Below, piece by piece: positions 26,001-39,759 of a stretch of 64,000 bases of DNA (position 1 is its first letter; every line of letters starts with the position of its first letter). Source of the DNA: Serinus canaria (taxonomy: Eukaryota > Chordata > Aves > Passeriformes > Fringillidae); the NCBI RefSeq assembly GCF_022539315.1, contig NC_066314.1, positions 54,931,180 to 54,995,179 of the forward strand, written 5' to 3'. A program made the position numbers and the translations under genes. The notes beneath the pieces are model-generated. The model was not told the DNA's origin, searched no databases, and saw only the letters and a program-made list of their open reading frames with translations.

Positions 26001-27947
26001 CTCATGTAGCTCTCTTTGCATATCTGATGTCTTTCATAATTGCCATGTCTTAGAATTGCATTCCTTCAATTGGAAAAAAAAAAAGCATCTCATATTTGCC
26101 TCTATTATTTCCCAAAAAGAAAAATTAGAATAATGCACGTGTTCAAAAGCTCAGAGGAAGAATCAAGAGTTCCTGATATTTGTTTCTTAAACATCCAGCA
26201 TTTTCTAAGGGTTTAGGGCTGAAAAATCACATTTATTTCACTCCTTTCTACCTCATATTCAGACAAGCAGCAATTATCCAAAAGCACATTGAACAGACCA
26301 GTTGGTTGGGGTTCTCTTTTATATAAAACAATAAATTACAGAAGGTTACATAGAGCAAGAAAAGAGTTCACTGTGGTCACATTATCAGGAACCACAATAA
26401 CACAGCATGAACAAATAGAAATTAGTTATTGGCACTTGCTACCATATCTATAGTGTTGAGCCATCATAGATGAGATTAAAAAATGTCATGGTGGGGAGGG
26501 GAAATAGCTTCTTCTAATCTCTCCTGTCAAATTACATCCAGGTTCAGAAAATAACTAAAGGATCTCCTTTTACATTTCCAGGAAGATAAAGGCAGACAGA
26601 TCACCCCACACTGGGGGTAGGAAGGCAAGATGGTATTCTGGTATAACATCCACATCCTTTGACAGTTAAGAAATCAGGGGTTACAGGCTGGGGTGTCCTG
26701 GCAGAATTTTAGATGCTCACAGGAGAAGACAGAGATGCATTTCCTGCAGAAGAGTCCTTTCTGTCCTGGCTGAGTAGCTCAAGGCTGTGCATACTCAGGA
26801 TCCCTAACCTAGGTGAGATCCCACCTGTGGAGTTTTCCACGCTGTGGGCACAGGTTGTCAGCACCTGGCAGATATTTCCACAAATTCTGTGTTTGAAAAG
26901 TGAAGCCAAATCTATTTGAAGAGCTAGAATCCCCAATACATGATCCAATCCATCAAAACATCTTCCCCTTCACAGAAAATGAAGATTATGAAACCCAAAC
27001 TTTTCTGGATATTTTGAGTTCTTTCCCTCCAAACATCCCAGAACAGTTATTCAAATACTGGAGAATCACCATTAGGGTTTCTTTTGTCTGCTTTTTTTTT
27101 TTAAATTTTATTTTTACAACAGGCTTCTGTAAACAGCATGGTAAAAAGAAATCTAGGTCGTTAGATTTTGAGGACATAATTGCCAGTCCTGGCTTTAATT
27201 ATCACAGATCACTTCTGGCAAGGATATGACCACCCATACCTTCAAGCACATGTGCTCGTTTCTGCAAAACTTATCTGAAAATTTTGCTAATATCTGTCAG
27301 AACTGAAGGCAGGAAAAAAAGACCACCACTCAACTGCACTTCAAGGAACATGGTCTGTGCAAGATTTTCCACCTCTCTTTTTACTTTATTACATAAAATG
27401 TAATCACACAGAGTATTGCTTCAATATGCTCAACATTCAACACTGAAATTTTCATTAGTTAAAATTCATTCTCATCAATAAAAACACAGATGGCTTCTTC
27501 TGTACCAAACTGTTCTATCCTCTTCACCACACACTTTGCAGGCATTTAACAGAACATTTTCAAAATCTGGGCTCCTGTGAGGTGCAATGGTGAAGTAAAT
27601 GCTGTCATTTTATCAACTGCAGGATTACAATGAGTTTGATTCAAGGGGTGGTGTCAATTGGGCTTTTTTGAGATCTTTGACATCAGAGCAGCATTTCTAA
27701 AAGCTCATAGTAATTCCTGTAAATGAAATCACCTGCATTTACTCTGTCACTGTCAATGAAGAATCATTTGCTCCCTTAAGATCACATATAGGAATTTTTA
27801 CTACATTTCATTAAATATCTTTAAAAGTTGTAGTTGTGATGCAGCATGTTTGCCAGTTTGCAAACAATCTCTACCATTGTCACTCCCTTTGCAAATGGTA
27901 TTGGAGAAGGTGATGGAGGCCAGCTTCCTTACCTACCTGCTCAGGTG
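23009..27947. other. Long gene-free stretch
   Basis: No gene, LTR or CR1 is recognised in almost 5 kb. Two small inverted repeats at 25329-25366 and 25391-25411 are described under findings. Confidence 0.5.
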
Positions 27948-28346
27948 GACAAGTGTTACAGTGGTTTTCTGGGGTCCCAGGATGAGGGAAGAGACAAGAC
28001 AGTTGACTCCATGCATCAGAAGGCTTGATTTATTATCATATGATATATAAGATATAAAAACTATACTAAAAGAATAAAGAGAAAGATTTCACTACCAAGG
28101 CTATCCTAAGAATAGAAAAGAATGTGTAAACTGAAGTCTTCTCAGCCCGAGACGGGCCGAACAGGTGAATTGTGATAGGCTCTTAATTGCAAACAGTCTG
28201 ACGGGGCCAATCACAGATTTCTCCCCGTTGCATTCCACAGCAGCAGATAAGAATTTTTTACAGTTGTTCCTGAGGCTTCTCAGCTCTCAGGAGAGGAAAA
28301 TTTTTAAGTAAAGGATTTTTCATAAACTATGTCGGTGACAGACAAG
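27948..28346 (-). mobile_element. Solo LTR, family A, with perfect 6-bp TSD
   Basis: The LTR proper is 27954-28340 (387 bp), beginning TGT and ending GTCGGTGACA on the plus strand. It is flanked by GACAAG on both sides (27948-27953 and 28341-28346), an exact 6-bp target duplication. The minus strand is the sense strand: AATAAA lies just before the CTTCTGATGCATGGAGTC segment. Sister copies lie at 36328-36713, 39928-40313 and 41514-41900. The first 20 or so bases are more diverged than in the other copies. A 6-bp duplication suits ERVK/ERV class II elements, but no coding part remains to prove the class. Confidence 0.9.
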
Positions 28347-31300
28347 CTGTCCCATGAGGCTGGTGCAGAAGGTGTCAAGTGAGGCACAAAAGCTCAGTGA
28401 TTTCCTTTATCCTGGCCTTTTCTGCACACGCTCTGTTTTTCGGGAGATGTCCAACAGTGAGGCAAGCCCTCACAATACCAGCACTGTTAGCAGAGTGACA
28501 CAGCACTAATTTACCACTAGGAATGACCATTATTCTTGCAGAACTATTGAGAATTAGAGTGGAAAACACAAACTGAGTCATTCACACACTGATATATTTA
28601 TACAAATGAACTGTACCTATCTGATCCGCTTCCACCAGCTGCTTTTGGTAAAGCTGGATCAGAAAGAAGATTGTCTTAGAGAGAGAAATGATAAGCAGAA
28701 TAATTAATCCTCTTTACTTGTTTACAAAGTATGTTCAGACAAAAAAAGCTCTCGCTCCCTTTTTCGTATGTTCATACATGCTCTCATTCTTCTTTCCCCA
28801 TCTAAAATATTAACTTACTCAACAGCTTGTGAGTATAAAAACTAGACTAATATCCATCAGATGTTATAAAAAAGCTACTGATCAGCCCAAATTATCTCTG
28901 CTAGTATTCAAATTAGCATCAAAGTGATAAATGTGTGTTAGTCTGAAATGGCTGGTCCTGCAAAGCATGAATGGCTAAAAGGTCACCACCTAAATCACCT
29001 CTGTGCCTTGTAGCACATCAGCAACAGTCAGGATGTCATTCACTTCCTAGGAAACAAAGTTTAATAAAATTTGAAGAGCGAATGACTAGACTTCAGAAGA
29101 AATCTCCTTTTCCATCAAAACTGAAATATTGTTCATCTTTACAATAAAGAAAATTATAGTGAAAAAAGCCATGCTCATTCTAATATTTAATTGGGGCAAA
29201 AGTATTTCAGCAAAAATTCCTCATCACAACGACAGGGATAGAAAAGAATTTAATTACAATATTTATTGAATATGTGTTAGCTTTACAATTCTCTGTCCTT
29301 CTGTCACAGTTCTCCATTAGGCATAGCAAAACAGCTCACAAACCATGTACTCTGATTAGAACAGAAGCTTATGAGTATAATATAAGCTGTTGAATATACT
29401 GCAAGCAGCAAAGCTTTCAAAAAAAATCTCTCTTTGTCTGCAAGACAAATTACCTTTCCCCATAATTGCACTGATACACTGAGTCCTGAATATGCTGAAA
29501 AGAATATGTGGCACATAGAGCTTTGCTAGTTTTCTTTGTGTTAGATATTTCCACACACAGACCCCTTACTCTCACCAACCACTGCTGTGGTGCATCACAT
29601 TCTGACAGCTATTTGCAGTTTGCAGTATATTACTGATCCTTTAAGTCACTGATTAATATTTCTCCTCTCAGAGACCTTTCAAAATGCCTGATTAGCATTT
29701 TTAGAGGAATTTTGGGAAACACTCCATTGCCTGGTTATTTGATGGCAATTTTTTTTCCCCTTCACAAGCCCAAGTCCCTTCTACAAATTCTAGAAGTGGA
29801 AATTAAAAAGGTGGGAAAATAGATTCCAATCCAGCAGGTCAGAATGTCATATTCATTTGGTAATCTAGTAGAAACAACAGCAAATGTAAAAGTCATAGAA
29901 ATTATTGTGGTAGTTGTGGGATGATTTGAACCAAATTTGAAGAAAGTGCATCGCAATAAAAGTTGTCGCTTTAAGAAGAATTTGTTTCATGTATTGTTTT
30001 ACACCTTGAGTGAATTTTAAAAAAAACTAAACACAAAGCTCTGCTTTTCCTTACCATTTTGAATTTAAAAACCTTAGCTTCTTATATTGAATATCAATTT
30101 CATTCAAAGGGTTGCTGTGCTTTAACCAAAGACAATAAAAACTATTAATCCACATTAGGTTTTATGAAGTCAGAGACAAAAGCTCATTAAAGATTAAATT
30201 CTGCTGGCAATCAATCATGCTGCCTTGAAGGTAATTTTGAATTGAGGTATTAGGCTTTGGGAATACATCTTTTTACCCAATTCACATACTGTCATTCTTC
30301 AGCTTCCATTAGAAGAAGTTACCAACATGTTCCCCTGATTACACAAGGAACCAGCTGCCTTGACATCTTGAAACACCTCTCAATCATACTGGGAATGGAA
30401 TTGCTTTAGAATCCATGACTTGGGAAGCACCAGTGCTTCAGCTCTTTCACTGCAAAACAGGACTGACTGCGCACTAAGACAGCATCTAAATAGATGAAAG
30501 AGGAAGCTGAGGAAAAATAAGATCAGAATCTCAATCAGAAAAAAAGGTAAAAAAAAAAAAGTGGGATGTGTAATTTGCCTAAGTTCAGAAGGAATGAAAA
30601 GCAGAACTGGGAATTGAAAGCAGAAAGCAGATCTTCTGGTCTTAATTTTGAAAATACCTGTATCCAGCACTACCTTTCCCAAATGAGAATTGATAGAAAA
30701 GCAGCTGTTTGATTTTGTCTTCCTTCTAAGGAATATCTCACTGTAAACAAGATGATAAAGCGAGGCAGGGTCTAATCAGGATTGAGACAAGGTCTGGCAG
30801 AACTATCAGACTTGATGTTCCAAGAGATTTTCATTAACTCAGTGGGAGACATTTTCTCCTCAGTCCAAAAATCTGTCTCAAAATTATCTTTGCCCAGCAG
30901 TTGTGGTAATTGGATAAAATAAGCCCCGATGGGAGCTGTAAGAAGTGTTCAAGCAGGTAGCAGGCAAAAATTTAGCTTTATATGTAGCTGGGCTTCAAAA
31001 TCCATTCTAATTTTCACCCTCATCCCTCCCCCCAAAAAATTAAGGGTAGGGTGGGAAATGTTGATGATAATTCAAGGTTAGGTTAAAAAACAACCACCCA
31101 AAACCATGGAGAAGATGTCCACAATCATAAGGCAACCTGATTTTTGATGAGTTTAGAGACATTCAACATAACAGCAAAGAGCCTCATGGCAATAGAAGTC
31201 CTTATCTCCATTTATGCTCCAGGAGAATTGAAAAATCAGTAATGTTCTGACCATACTACAACAAAACTACATCTGTCAGGCCTTACCCAGCTGTGTCTGG

Positions 31301-34300
31301 AATAAGCCAAGGTGCAGCCTGTCTCTGTGGGCACTGAAACCACTGTGTAACTCAGAGCCTTCCTAGCTGTAGGCACTCACTGCAGGTCCTGCAAACAGTC
31401 AGTGCAGTCACACTGCTCTGGTGTCCAGACACCATTTCAAATCCTCCTGTCCTTCCACCAGAGCCTGTTTTTCCCAGGAGGACTGTATAGTCAGATCCTA
31501 TTCTCATAACATCCTCTTCTTTTTATTTTAATCACATAAAACACATTGCTGAGTTTTTTCCTGAGCACACTTAGAATAATTTTCAAGTGTGACTAGTTGT
31601 TTCTCTCTCCCACATCACTGTCTTTGATAATATTTGCCAGATTAACACACCTCCTAATCTGCAAGCTAAGGAGCTTCAGCAAGCTAAGGTCCACTGGTTC
31701 TCTGCAGATTTAGATCCAAAAGATCTGAATTCTGTTACTGAGTTTCAAATTAAGCACGACAGGACTGAAAGACTATGCTATGGAAATGCAGATAACAAAG
31801 AGCACAGAAATTCACTGATAAGAAGATATTTTGTGGTAATAGATTAATGGGCTCAGGTATTTACAGAAGAGAGAGTGTGCCCAGCTTCAAGAGACACTTT
31901 CTTCCTTTGAAGAAAATCTCAGATCTACTTCTAAATACAACCATTGACAACAGCACTAGCCTGCTGCCTTGGTACAGCACCGTGTTTGACATTTACTTTT
32001 CCATTCCTAAATGGTGATGAATGGGTGTAGAGCAACAGTGGTGGGTGACTCTATACCAGGGTCAATTTGGAAAAATAAAAAAAGCAAAGGGTAACCAAGA
32101 GTAAAGGAAAAGAAAGAATATTTAAAAGTGCCTTTGAAATGAGGCAGATGAAACCATCCCCAAAGAATCAGAGGGGAAAGCAGCACAGTTAAAACTGAAG
32201 CAGAGACTGAAGATTGCACTGCAACCACTGTTTCATTTTCTGATCACATGAGGAAATTACAAACTACTGTCAAGGAAAATTAATTTGATTTTTTGTGAAG
32301 AGATAGTAGGTACTACGACAAACCAGCAAAACACTGGGCCCCTACAGACTTCAGCCTAGTGGAAGAGCGCTTCTGTAAGACTTGACTTGGTACTCTGGGC
32401 TGGAGGTCAGAAATAGGTCCTGATCTCAGCTCAAATGTCCCTTGAGGGATGACACACATCAAACCTCAGCTCTTTGTTTCATTTTGGTTGTTTCCAAGCA
32501 AACTCTTTGGGGGCCAGTGGTATTTGTCACCCCACAGGCAGCACACTTCCAGTACAGAGCCAGAATACAATGACATCATTGTCACATAAAAGCAATGAAA
32601 TCCAAAGACAATAGGATATAAAAAATGTAGCAGATGCCTTCGTGACTAGAAGAAAATCCTAGAAACACTTACTGAGTGCAAGAAGAGTTGCTGCAGAAGA
32701 GCCATGGGACAAAGCCACAAAGGCTGTAGGTGTTATCACAGCACATCCTGTCTCCACAGTGATCTGCAGCACATGAACAGGACAGGGCAGAACACAGAAG
32801 GGAGTGGGAGGACTGTCAACACCAGAAAATACAGTCTGCATAACATGCAGCCTGATGCACTAGAATACTCACCTCTCCCTGTCAGGGGAAATGTCAGACA
32901 TGCTCTCAGAAGAAATTTTCATAAGCCTTCTTGACCTAGGTAAGCATTTCATGCAAACTTCTCCTGCTGTTGTACAGTGGGTGCAAAATTCTTAAAACAA
33001 TTTCCTCTTTTCCAGATACATAGGCATTGTCCTTAATTAGATTTCCTTTGTCGAAAGGTGTTGCCAAACTTCTCATAATTAAAAACAAAACAAAACAAAT
33101 CAATTCTTTTCCATCTACTAATCTTCTTACAAAAGAAAATGAAAATGGCATGAGCAAACAAAGTAGAACAAATGCACTGTGGAACATATGTATTAGTAAT
33201 CTTCAGTTAGGTAGGGGAAAAAAGGCAAGTAGATGACATATTTTATGTATTTATGCTGTAAGTTGCAGCACTGTACAGAGCAATCCAAGCACACTTAAAA
33301 GGAATTGGGTCTTGCAAACCTCCACCAGGCTGGTGCAAAGGATGGGGTAATTCCCCTGCCAGCAGTAGAAGTGGAACCAGTTTGCTTTGAAATGCCCCTC
33401 CTTTCATTCAGGCCGTGAGGAGATAAACTGCCTTAGCTGCTAGTGGTCTGAGTTGACACCAGGTTAAACTCACTTGTGGCAGGATCTTTTCCTTTTGCTT
33501 ATGGTGTGAACAGCTATAGATAAGCAGTTGAGTGAGGGGTGAAATAATCCACTGAGTTGGAGAGGCTGAGAATCCCCATCAGACTTGAGAAGGAGTTTCC
33601 TTGCTGCTCACAAGGAGAGGGGAAACTTTTCTCCCAGTTCAGCATCAACAGGAGCCTCCTAACCCAGTTGTCCACGAAAGTTTGTCATCTCTGAGTTCCA
33701 CTGCATAGGGCAAACACAATATATTTTCAAAAACAAGAGGTTGCTCACAGTGTTTCCAGAGCATTAATGTTAAATAAAATAGAGTCTTTAACCCAAGGAC
33801 TAAATCTTTTTCCTCTCAGGACTGTGCAAAGGCCCTGTGGGAGTGGAGGCTTTGTGCTAACTCTCATCTCCAAGAGGTTGGGTGGTTACCAGGATTTAGC
33901 CTATCTTGGTCACAGTGACAACAGCCCAGAGGAGGCACCCAGCGCATGTGAGGGCACATGCAGGTCAGACCGTGCTTCACCCACACACTCACACAAAACC
34001 TGCTTTGGCTTAATTACTGAGGGTTTCAAGTTTCTTACAGAAAATCTGTGAAATTGCTTTCCCAGTAGCTTTAAAATCTCTGTGATCCTTAGGAGAGCTC
34101 AAGGCATATTCAGACATCCTTGTTATACTTTAACAAGTGCGACCATATAAGAAAAATGTCCTATTTGAACTCAAAAATGGCCATAACCAGCAGATACAGC
34201 TCAGAGAAAAAAATTAAAATAAAAGTAGTGCTGCAACCATCATTAAAATAGCCTATTAGCCAATGTTGTGAAATAGTGGCATTGCATTTAGGCTGTCTTA

Positions 34301-36321
34301 TTAAGGATGAAAAAATACAGAAGTCAGATAAAAATGTAATGAAAGTCATAAGATTTAGAAAGCTTAGCTGTGCAGAAATTCCTAATAGCTCTAGTCCCTA
34401 TATCAACTCCTTGTGAAGGAGGGAAAATTGACACATAGTGACACTCTGCATTCAAAAAAAGACCTAAACAGTCCTAACAGACAAGAATTTATGTCACCGA
34501 TTAGAGAAAAAATAGAGAAAGGGTCAGGCTGTCAAGAAAGTTCAGTAAAACATCCTTTTGTGGAGACCAGATGGTCTCCTGCGCTAGTGAATTTGGAAAG
34601 GCTGATTAGCGTACCACTACCAAGCTGAAAACCAGAAGTCTTGAAAAACATCTGAATGTCTTCTACCTTTCCTAGTTATTATAATTTTAGAGTTCATATC
34701 TCTAGCTCAGAGAAGCCAAGGGCTGTCCTTTTTTGTTGTTGTTTTTTGTCTTCCCCCTCTCCCTCCACCTTTTTAATATTTTTTTTCTAACTAGCTGCAA
34801 CTAGTTTTAATACCATCAGATGTTTACTCCTTCAGGGGCAGGTTCCTATCTTAAATAAGGTATTCAAATGCTGAAATTTGAATTGAAACAGAGTACCAAT
34901 CTGTGGGGGCCTCCCATATATAAGAGATTTGGTGGATTCGACTTTAGGTTATTAAATCTGCCTGACTGTTGAACAAGATGGTTTGGTTTAAAAATTAGCA
35001 TACAGCCTTCAGCATCTTGTACATTTCAATGTCTTTTTTTTTTTTTTTCCCTGAAATCGGTTTGCTTTCCATGCTGAGCATGTGGGAATTCCCCCTCATC
35101 ACTCCCATAATTCTCAGGAATTATTACAGTATTGGAGTACAATGGCATGTAGAAATCATAGCTTCAATCAGGGTCTCAGTGCAGCAATCACAGCAATCCA
35201 CAAAATTAAAAGTATTCTTTGTTATAGTCTAAATGTAGGAAAGCATAAATAAATCATTAATTTTGTAGCCAGGGAAGCAAAGCTCCAGGACATTCAGAAA
35301 CAGCCCCCTGGAGCAAGTTAACATTTTCAAGAGTCTTCAAACAAGACTCAGTGCTATGTGACAAAACATCCAAAAACTGCTGTTCAATTTTCAGACATTT
35401 CTGCCCCACTTGAACCAATGCTACTCAGAGAGTCCCTGTGCTGAGCACCACATTATAGATCTTTTCTCTTCCTCTGCCCTGTGCACTAGAGCAACCTCAG
35501 AGTGGTTTCCCCAGTATTTGTCACATAGCTGCTATCATTGCAAAGAGGAATAGATCCCATCTTCTGCTATGGTCCCCAGTGGCCCATAAGAAATGAGAAG
35601 AAGAAATAATAAAATAAAACTCATCTTATCTTAAATCTTTTTCCTTCTGCTTTTCCTTTCTCATTTTCAACAAATCAACTCATCCAGGTTTTCCTACTGA
35701 TGCTTTGATCTTCAAACCAGTATAAAATCTATGTTTATTTACATTTCTATCCCCATTTAACCAAGCAGAAAGAGATATTTGACACTAACATTTTGCTTAA
35801 GTCCTGTAGGTCTCAGTACCTTTGGAAGGTGTTAGATGGGCAATAGGAGCTTAATATTTTTTCTTCTTAATGACATGGAGCTGATAAAAGATGATGACTG
35901 GTAAATAAATACATGACAAAAATTTCTCCTCTTTTTATCAGTAGTAGTGATGATGCCAGATTCACCTTCTTAAAAGGCTTTCCCTCATGAACAAATTCAT
36001 TTAATGCAGAGCACTGGAGAGTGAACTTCTAGACTACTTTAGGAATGTGACAAAAACAATAATGCTCTTTAGCACAGATGAGGTGCAGGGACAGTCACGA
36101 CATTGCTTTCCTTTGCTACTTAAAACTTTGAAAAACTGTTTTCCTGAGAAATCATTGGGATTCTGTGATATTACATGTTCTTTGAAGGATATTTTTATGA
36201 AATTTCAGGGTTATTTCAGTATTTAGTCAGGTCTTTGGCCCTCTAGCAAAACACAATACTCGCTTGGCTAATAACGCATCTCAGAATGCAGTAATTTAGA
36301 CATCCTTGAGAGAGTGAGTTC
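28347..36321. other. Long gene-free stretch
   Basis: About 8 kb of AT-rich DNA with no gene or repeat family recognised. A12 (30549-30560) and T15 (35034-35048) runs are present. Confidence 0.5.
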
Positions 36322-36327
36322 AATAGC

Positions 36328-36713
36328 TGTAGTATTGTCCACAACGGTCCCAGGATGAGGGAAGAGATGAGAAAGTTGACTCCATGTATCAGAAGGCTTG
36401 ATTTATTATTTTATGTTATATAATATATTAAAACTATACTAAAAGTATAGAGGAAAGAATTTCATCAGAAGGCTTAGCTAAGAATAGAATAGGAATGAAT
36501 AACAAAAGCTCATCTCTGACCGAGACAGTCTGGACAGGTGATCTGTGATTGGCTCTTAATTGGAAACAACCAGAGGAGGCCAATCACAGATTCCCCCAGT
36601 TGCATTCCACAGCAGCAGATAAGAATTGTTTACAATTTGTTCCTGAGGCCTCTCAGCTTCTCAGGAGGGAAAAATCCTAAGGAAAGGATTTTTCATAGAA
36701 CATGTCGGTGACA
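36328..36713 (-). repeat. 3' LTR of family A element
   Basis: The plus strand starts TGTAGTATTGTCC and ends GTCGGTGACA. AATAAA is on the minus strand (plus strand TTTATTATTTT near 36400). It directly adjoins the polypurine tract at 36714-36726. Confidence 0.9.
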
Positions 36714-36730
36714 TCTCACCCTTTTTATTT
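36714..36730 (-). promoter_or_regulatory. Polypurine tract
   Basis: On the minus strand the run AAAATAAAAAGGGTGAGA ends directly against the first base of the 3' LTR (TGTCACCG). This is where retroviral plus-strand priming occurs. Position and composition are as expected for an LTR element. Confidence 0.8.
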
Positions 36731-37078
36731 TAAATAAATTAAAAAGAAAAGTGTTTGCAATTTCATCTGCTGGGCCATGCAGAGGAAAGAACAAACACCT
36801 GAGAGGCTTAGTGTTGCCAATCAAAACATCAATCAAATGCTGGTGTGGAACCATCAGGGAAATTCTTCACCTGCAAAACACCAAATTCCATCATATCACC
36901 AAAACAATCTTAAGATATAAGAAAATGCAAAAACAGTACAAAGAAAGTTCATTGCTTCAAGTCCAAACAGCTGAGTTTCAGGAAAAAGTCCAAACTGAAG
37001 ATGTTCTTCTTTGACATCGCTGAAAGTCCCTTTTGGTCCTGAAACAGGCTTGCAAAACTTTTTGAGCTGCTAACTCTT
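36731..37078 (-). other. Non-coding 3' internal region of element
   Basis: AT-rich sequence between the GC-rich gag-like part and the polypurine tract. There is no env-like membrane segment or cysteine pattern. The plus-strand frame at 36751-37014 is not a gene. Confidence 0.5.
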
Positions 37079-37096
37079 TCAACTCTTTTTATTTAA

Positions 37097-37121
37097 TTTT
37101 TTGTTTTGTTTTGTTTTTTTT
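37097..37121. repeat. (TTTTG)n simple repeat
   Basis: An A/C-rich run on the minus strand at the 3' border of the GC-rich block. It could be an old poly(A)-like tail or simple slippage. Confidence 0.7.
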
Positions 37122-37761
37122 GTCCGAAAGAGCAGCAGCTGAGAAGAGCCACTGAGGCCCTGTGGGGGCCCTGGCCCTTGTGGAAGGATCAGGGATCCCA
37201 GACCTGGCTCACAGAATGGTGGCCCAGGTCCTGACAGGGGAAGCAAAGCCCCCAAGCCCAACAGGCGCTGGCCGGGCGGAGGCCCTTGCCCAGGGAACCG
37301 AGCCAAACGGCCCAGACCCGGCCCGCGGAGCGGGCTCTGTGTTCTCTCAACCTGGCACCCTGCTGCCAATGCCTGGGCAGCACGAGTGACCGAACCCTTC
37401 ATCCCCTCTGAACCAGTGCAGACCAGAAGCTGGTGAAGAGAAGCTTTCCCAAGAAACTTCATCTCAGGTCGGGGGATGTTTTTTCCCCACAGCCAGTGCG
37501 CGATGCTCACTTTCCACTGTTTCTCCTGCCTCTGCCACGCAAATGCAAAAGGTGTTCCTCCTTTCTGCCACTCGGTATCACCCCCAACCCCTGCAGGCTG
37601 GGGACCAGAGGCAGAATGCTCAGAAGCCACCTCCCGAACGCCGCTGGGGCGCGCGGGGGGAGTCAGGCATTCCAACCCCCAGCGGGAACCTCCGAACCAA
37701 ACCCAAATCGGCCCGCGAAAAACTCTGAGTTTGAAAGCAGGCAGACGGGCTGAGCCCGCAA

Positions 37762-38984
37762 TCAGCTGTCGAGCCACAACCCCCCACGGAGGGGCAGGCC
37801 GGAATCCCCTTCCCCTGTCCCAGCTCCCCCCGCGGGGGCAGCCTCGGAACAGCCCGAAAAGCTCGGGGGGGAATCCAGGCTGATCGCAGGCGCTGCGGTG
37901 GCCACCGTGGGGAGCGGCGGGGCCACGGGTGGCTCCGATGGTGGTTCCGCTTGGTGGTTCTCTACCTCAGCCTCCTCCACTGGCGTGGCAGGCGAAGGCG
38001 AGGCCGCCGCGGGGGTCGGTGGGGGCTGCAAAGCCGGGGGGAGTGCATCCCCCGCCGGATGGGGACAGCAGCCGCGTCTTCTCCGGGTACCGGAAGCTGC
38101 AGCGCAGGTGCAGACAGCAAAGCCGGCGGAGCTGACACAGGAGGCAGCGGGACAGCCGAGGGGGGCGGCAGGGGCACGGGGCAGGCGCCCACTGGTGCCG
38201 CCTGCACTGTTGTCCACTTTGCTCCAGGAGCGGCAGCGCAGTCACGAGCTCTTGGTGATTGCTGTAGAGTGTGTCGCCTAGCAACTCGGGCGAAGCCGCG
38301 GGAGGCGGTGCTTCTGCCACGGGAACGACAAACTCTGCTGGAGGCAGCGGGGCCAGTCCAGGCTGAGGCGGGGCCGCGGGGACCGGCGCCTCCCATGGGG
38401 CGGGCTGGAATGGGGCCCGCAGCTCCGGCTCGAGTGACAGAGCCAACTCACCTCCCCCCCGAGAGCAACAAGGAGGGGGAAGCGGCTCCGTCGGAGCATG
38501 CTCCAAAGGCGCAGAAAAAAACTTTTCTTCTGCTGCGGGCAAAGCTTCGCCCCCCGCCCCGATTCGGGGGGGCTGGGAACCTGCAGGCCGTGGTTTTGCA
38601 CAGGTTCCTCTCTTGCCAGCTCCAGCGAGAAGGGAGCCATACCTCGGCAATCCGCAATCCACTGATATGCAGACGCTTTCCGTTTCAGTACTGGGAAGAG
38701 AGTTTTGAATGACGGATAAACCAGAGGAAATCCAAGTCCCTGGTAACAAAGATCTTGGATAATTAATTCCATGCATTCCCAAACATATGAATCAAGGGCA
38801 TACAGCACATCAGTGAAAAAGCCATGGTGCTTTGCCCACCTGAAAAACTCATAGAAATGTCTCTTCACTATAGGAACTCTGTCCTCATGACCCCATTTTT
38901 GCCAGAGGCCAATAAGTTTCTCCTCTGAGGGAGAGAATGTGTTTATTGCTCTTGAGCTAGAGGTGACTACTGGGGATATTTCTC
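37762..38984 (-). pseudogene. gag-like remnant, frameshifted
   Basis: The first part (about 38984 down to 38660) reads as a tryptophan- and aromatic-rich helical stretch, with GLWQKWGHED and FFRWAKHHGFF-type segments, resembling a retroviral matrix region. It has no clear start codon in frame: an in-frame TGA lies just upstream of 38984. A proline/alanine-rich linker-like region follows, but in a different frame (roughly 38660-38200), and then in a third frame down to 37762. At least two frameshifts are therefore needed to explain it. No capsid signature (QGxxE-type) and no CCHC zinc knuckle are visible. Its place downstream of an LTR on the sense strand supports gag; an unrelated captured CpG-rich exon is the alternative. 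Confidence 0.5.
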
Positions 38985-39040
38985 CTCAGAGACACCTTCG
39001 GCTCGCAGGCAGTTACTATTAAGCACTCGAAATAGGCCCA

Positions 39041-39460
39041 TGCAAAGCAGAACTCAGTTTACCTCTAGTGGAAAAAGTCCAGGCGATAGTGAAGAGAAAG
39101 AGAGCGGGTTCTGCCGGAGGGTTAAATCCAGAGTTTATTCCAAGGTATTACAGTTCCGAATCTCAGTACTGCTCCGAACAGACCCCGACCACATGGCTTC
39201 AACGCCTTTTAATCTCACAGGAAGGTGGGAGGAAGGACAGGTGAGCCACCAACCAGGTGGGAGGGGGAGGGTCTCAGGGGACAATGACACCTGGACAGGC
39301 CAATGACTACAGACCTGAAGGGCATCTTTTGAACTTCTGCCAATCACACGATACCCTTGCTGGAATGTGGATCTTGGCACAGTAATCAGGACCGGGCAGG
39401 GGACAGGCAAGGAGGAAGTAGTCACAGCTGAGGGGCAGAACCTAGCTTTACACCACAACA
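39041..39460 (-). mobile_element. Second LTR-like module inside the element
   Basis: These 420 bp start TG and end CA in both readings. On the minus strand the order is TGTTGTGGTGTAAAGC, a GATTAAAAGG TATA-like box (plus 39200-39215), AATAAACTCTGG (signal at 39134-39139), and an end ...CTGCTTTGCA. The layout is a full U3-R-U5. It is not related to the outer LTRs. The gag-like part begins just downstream, so it may be the original 5' LTR of that gag. I see no matching flanking duplication, as expected if one side continues into retroviral internal sequence. Confidence 0.65.
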
Positions 39461-39759
39461 GAATGGAACCTCCGCCTCCATAGGCACCCTTGTCCACATC
39501 CGAATCTGCCTTGCAAGAAGGGAAGCATTTTCAGGAAGGGAAGTGTAAACAGTACCTTGTGCCAGTGTCCTCTGGGCTTCAGCAGGCTGCTCTGTGCTGT
39601 GAAGACACACGGACATCTTGTCTGGGAGACTTTTCAAAAGGTTCTCTCTGTGGCCAGCCTCAGCTGTGAACTCTGTCCAATTTCAGGATCTGCAGTTCTT
39701 CAGCTCCTGGCTAGAAGCCACTTCTGTGGTCACTTGTGTAGGTGACCATCGATGCCACA

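Noticed and set aside
37079..37777. 232-codon minus-strand open frame as a gag continuation
   Set aside because: It has no zinc knuckle or capsid motif and ends in low-complexity lysine/asparagine from the (TTTTG)n run. GC-rich DNA gives long chance frames, so I limited the gag-like call to the part above 37762.
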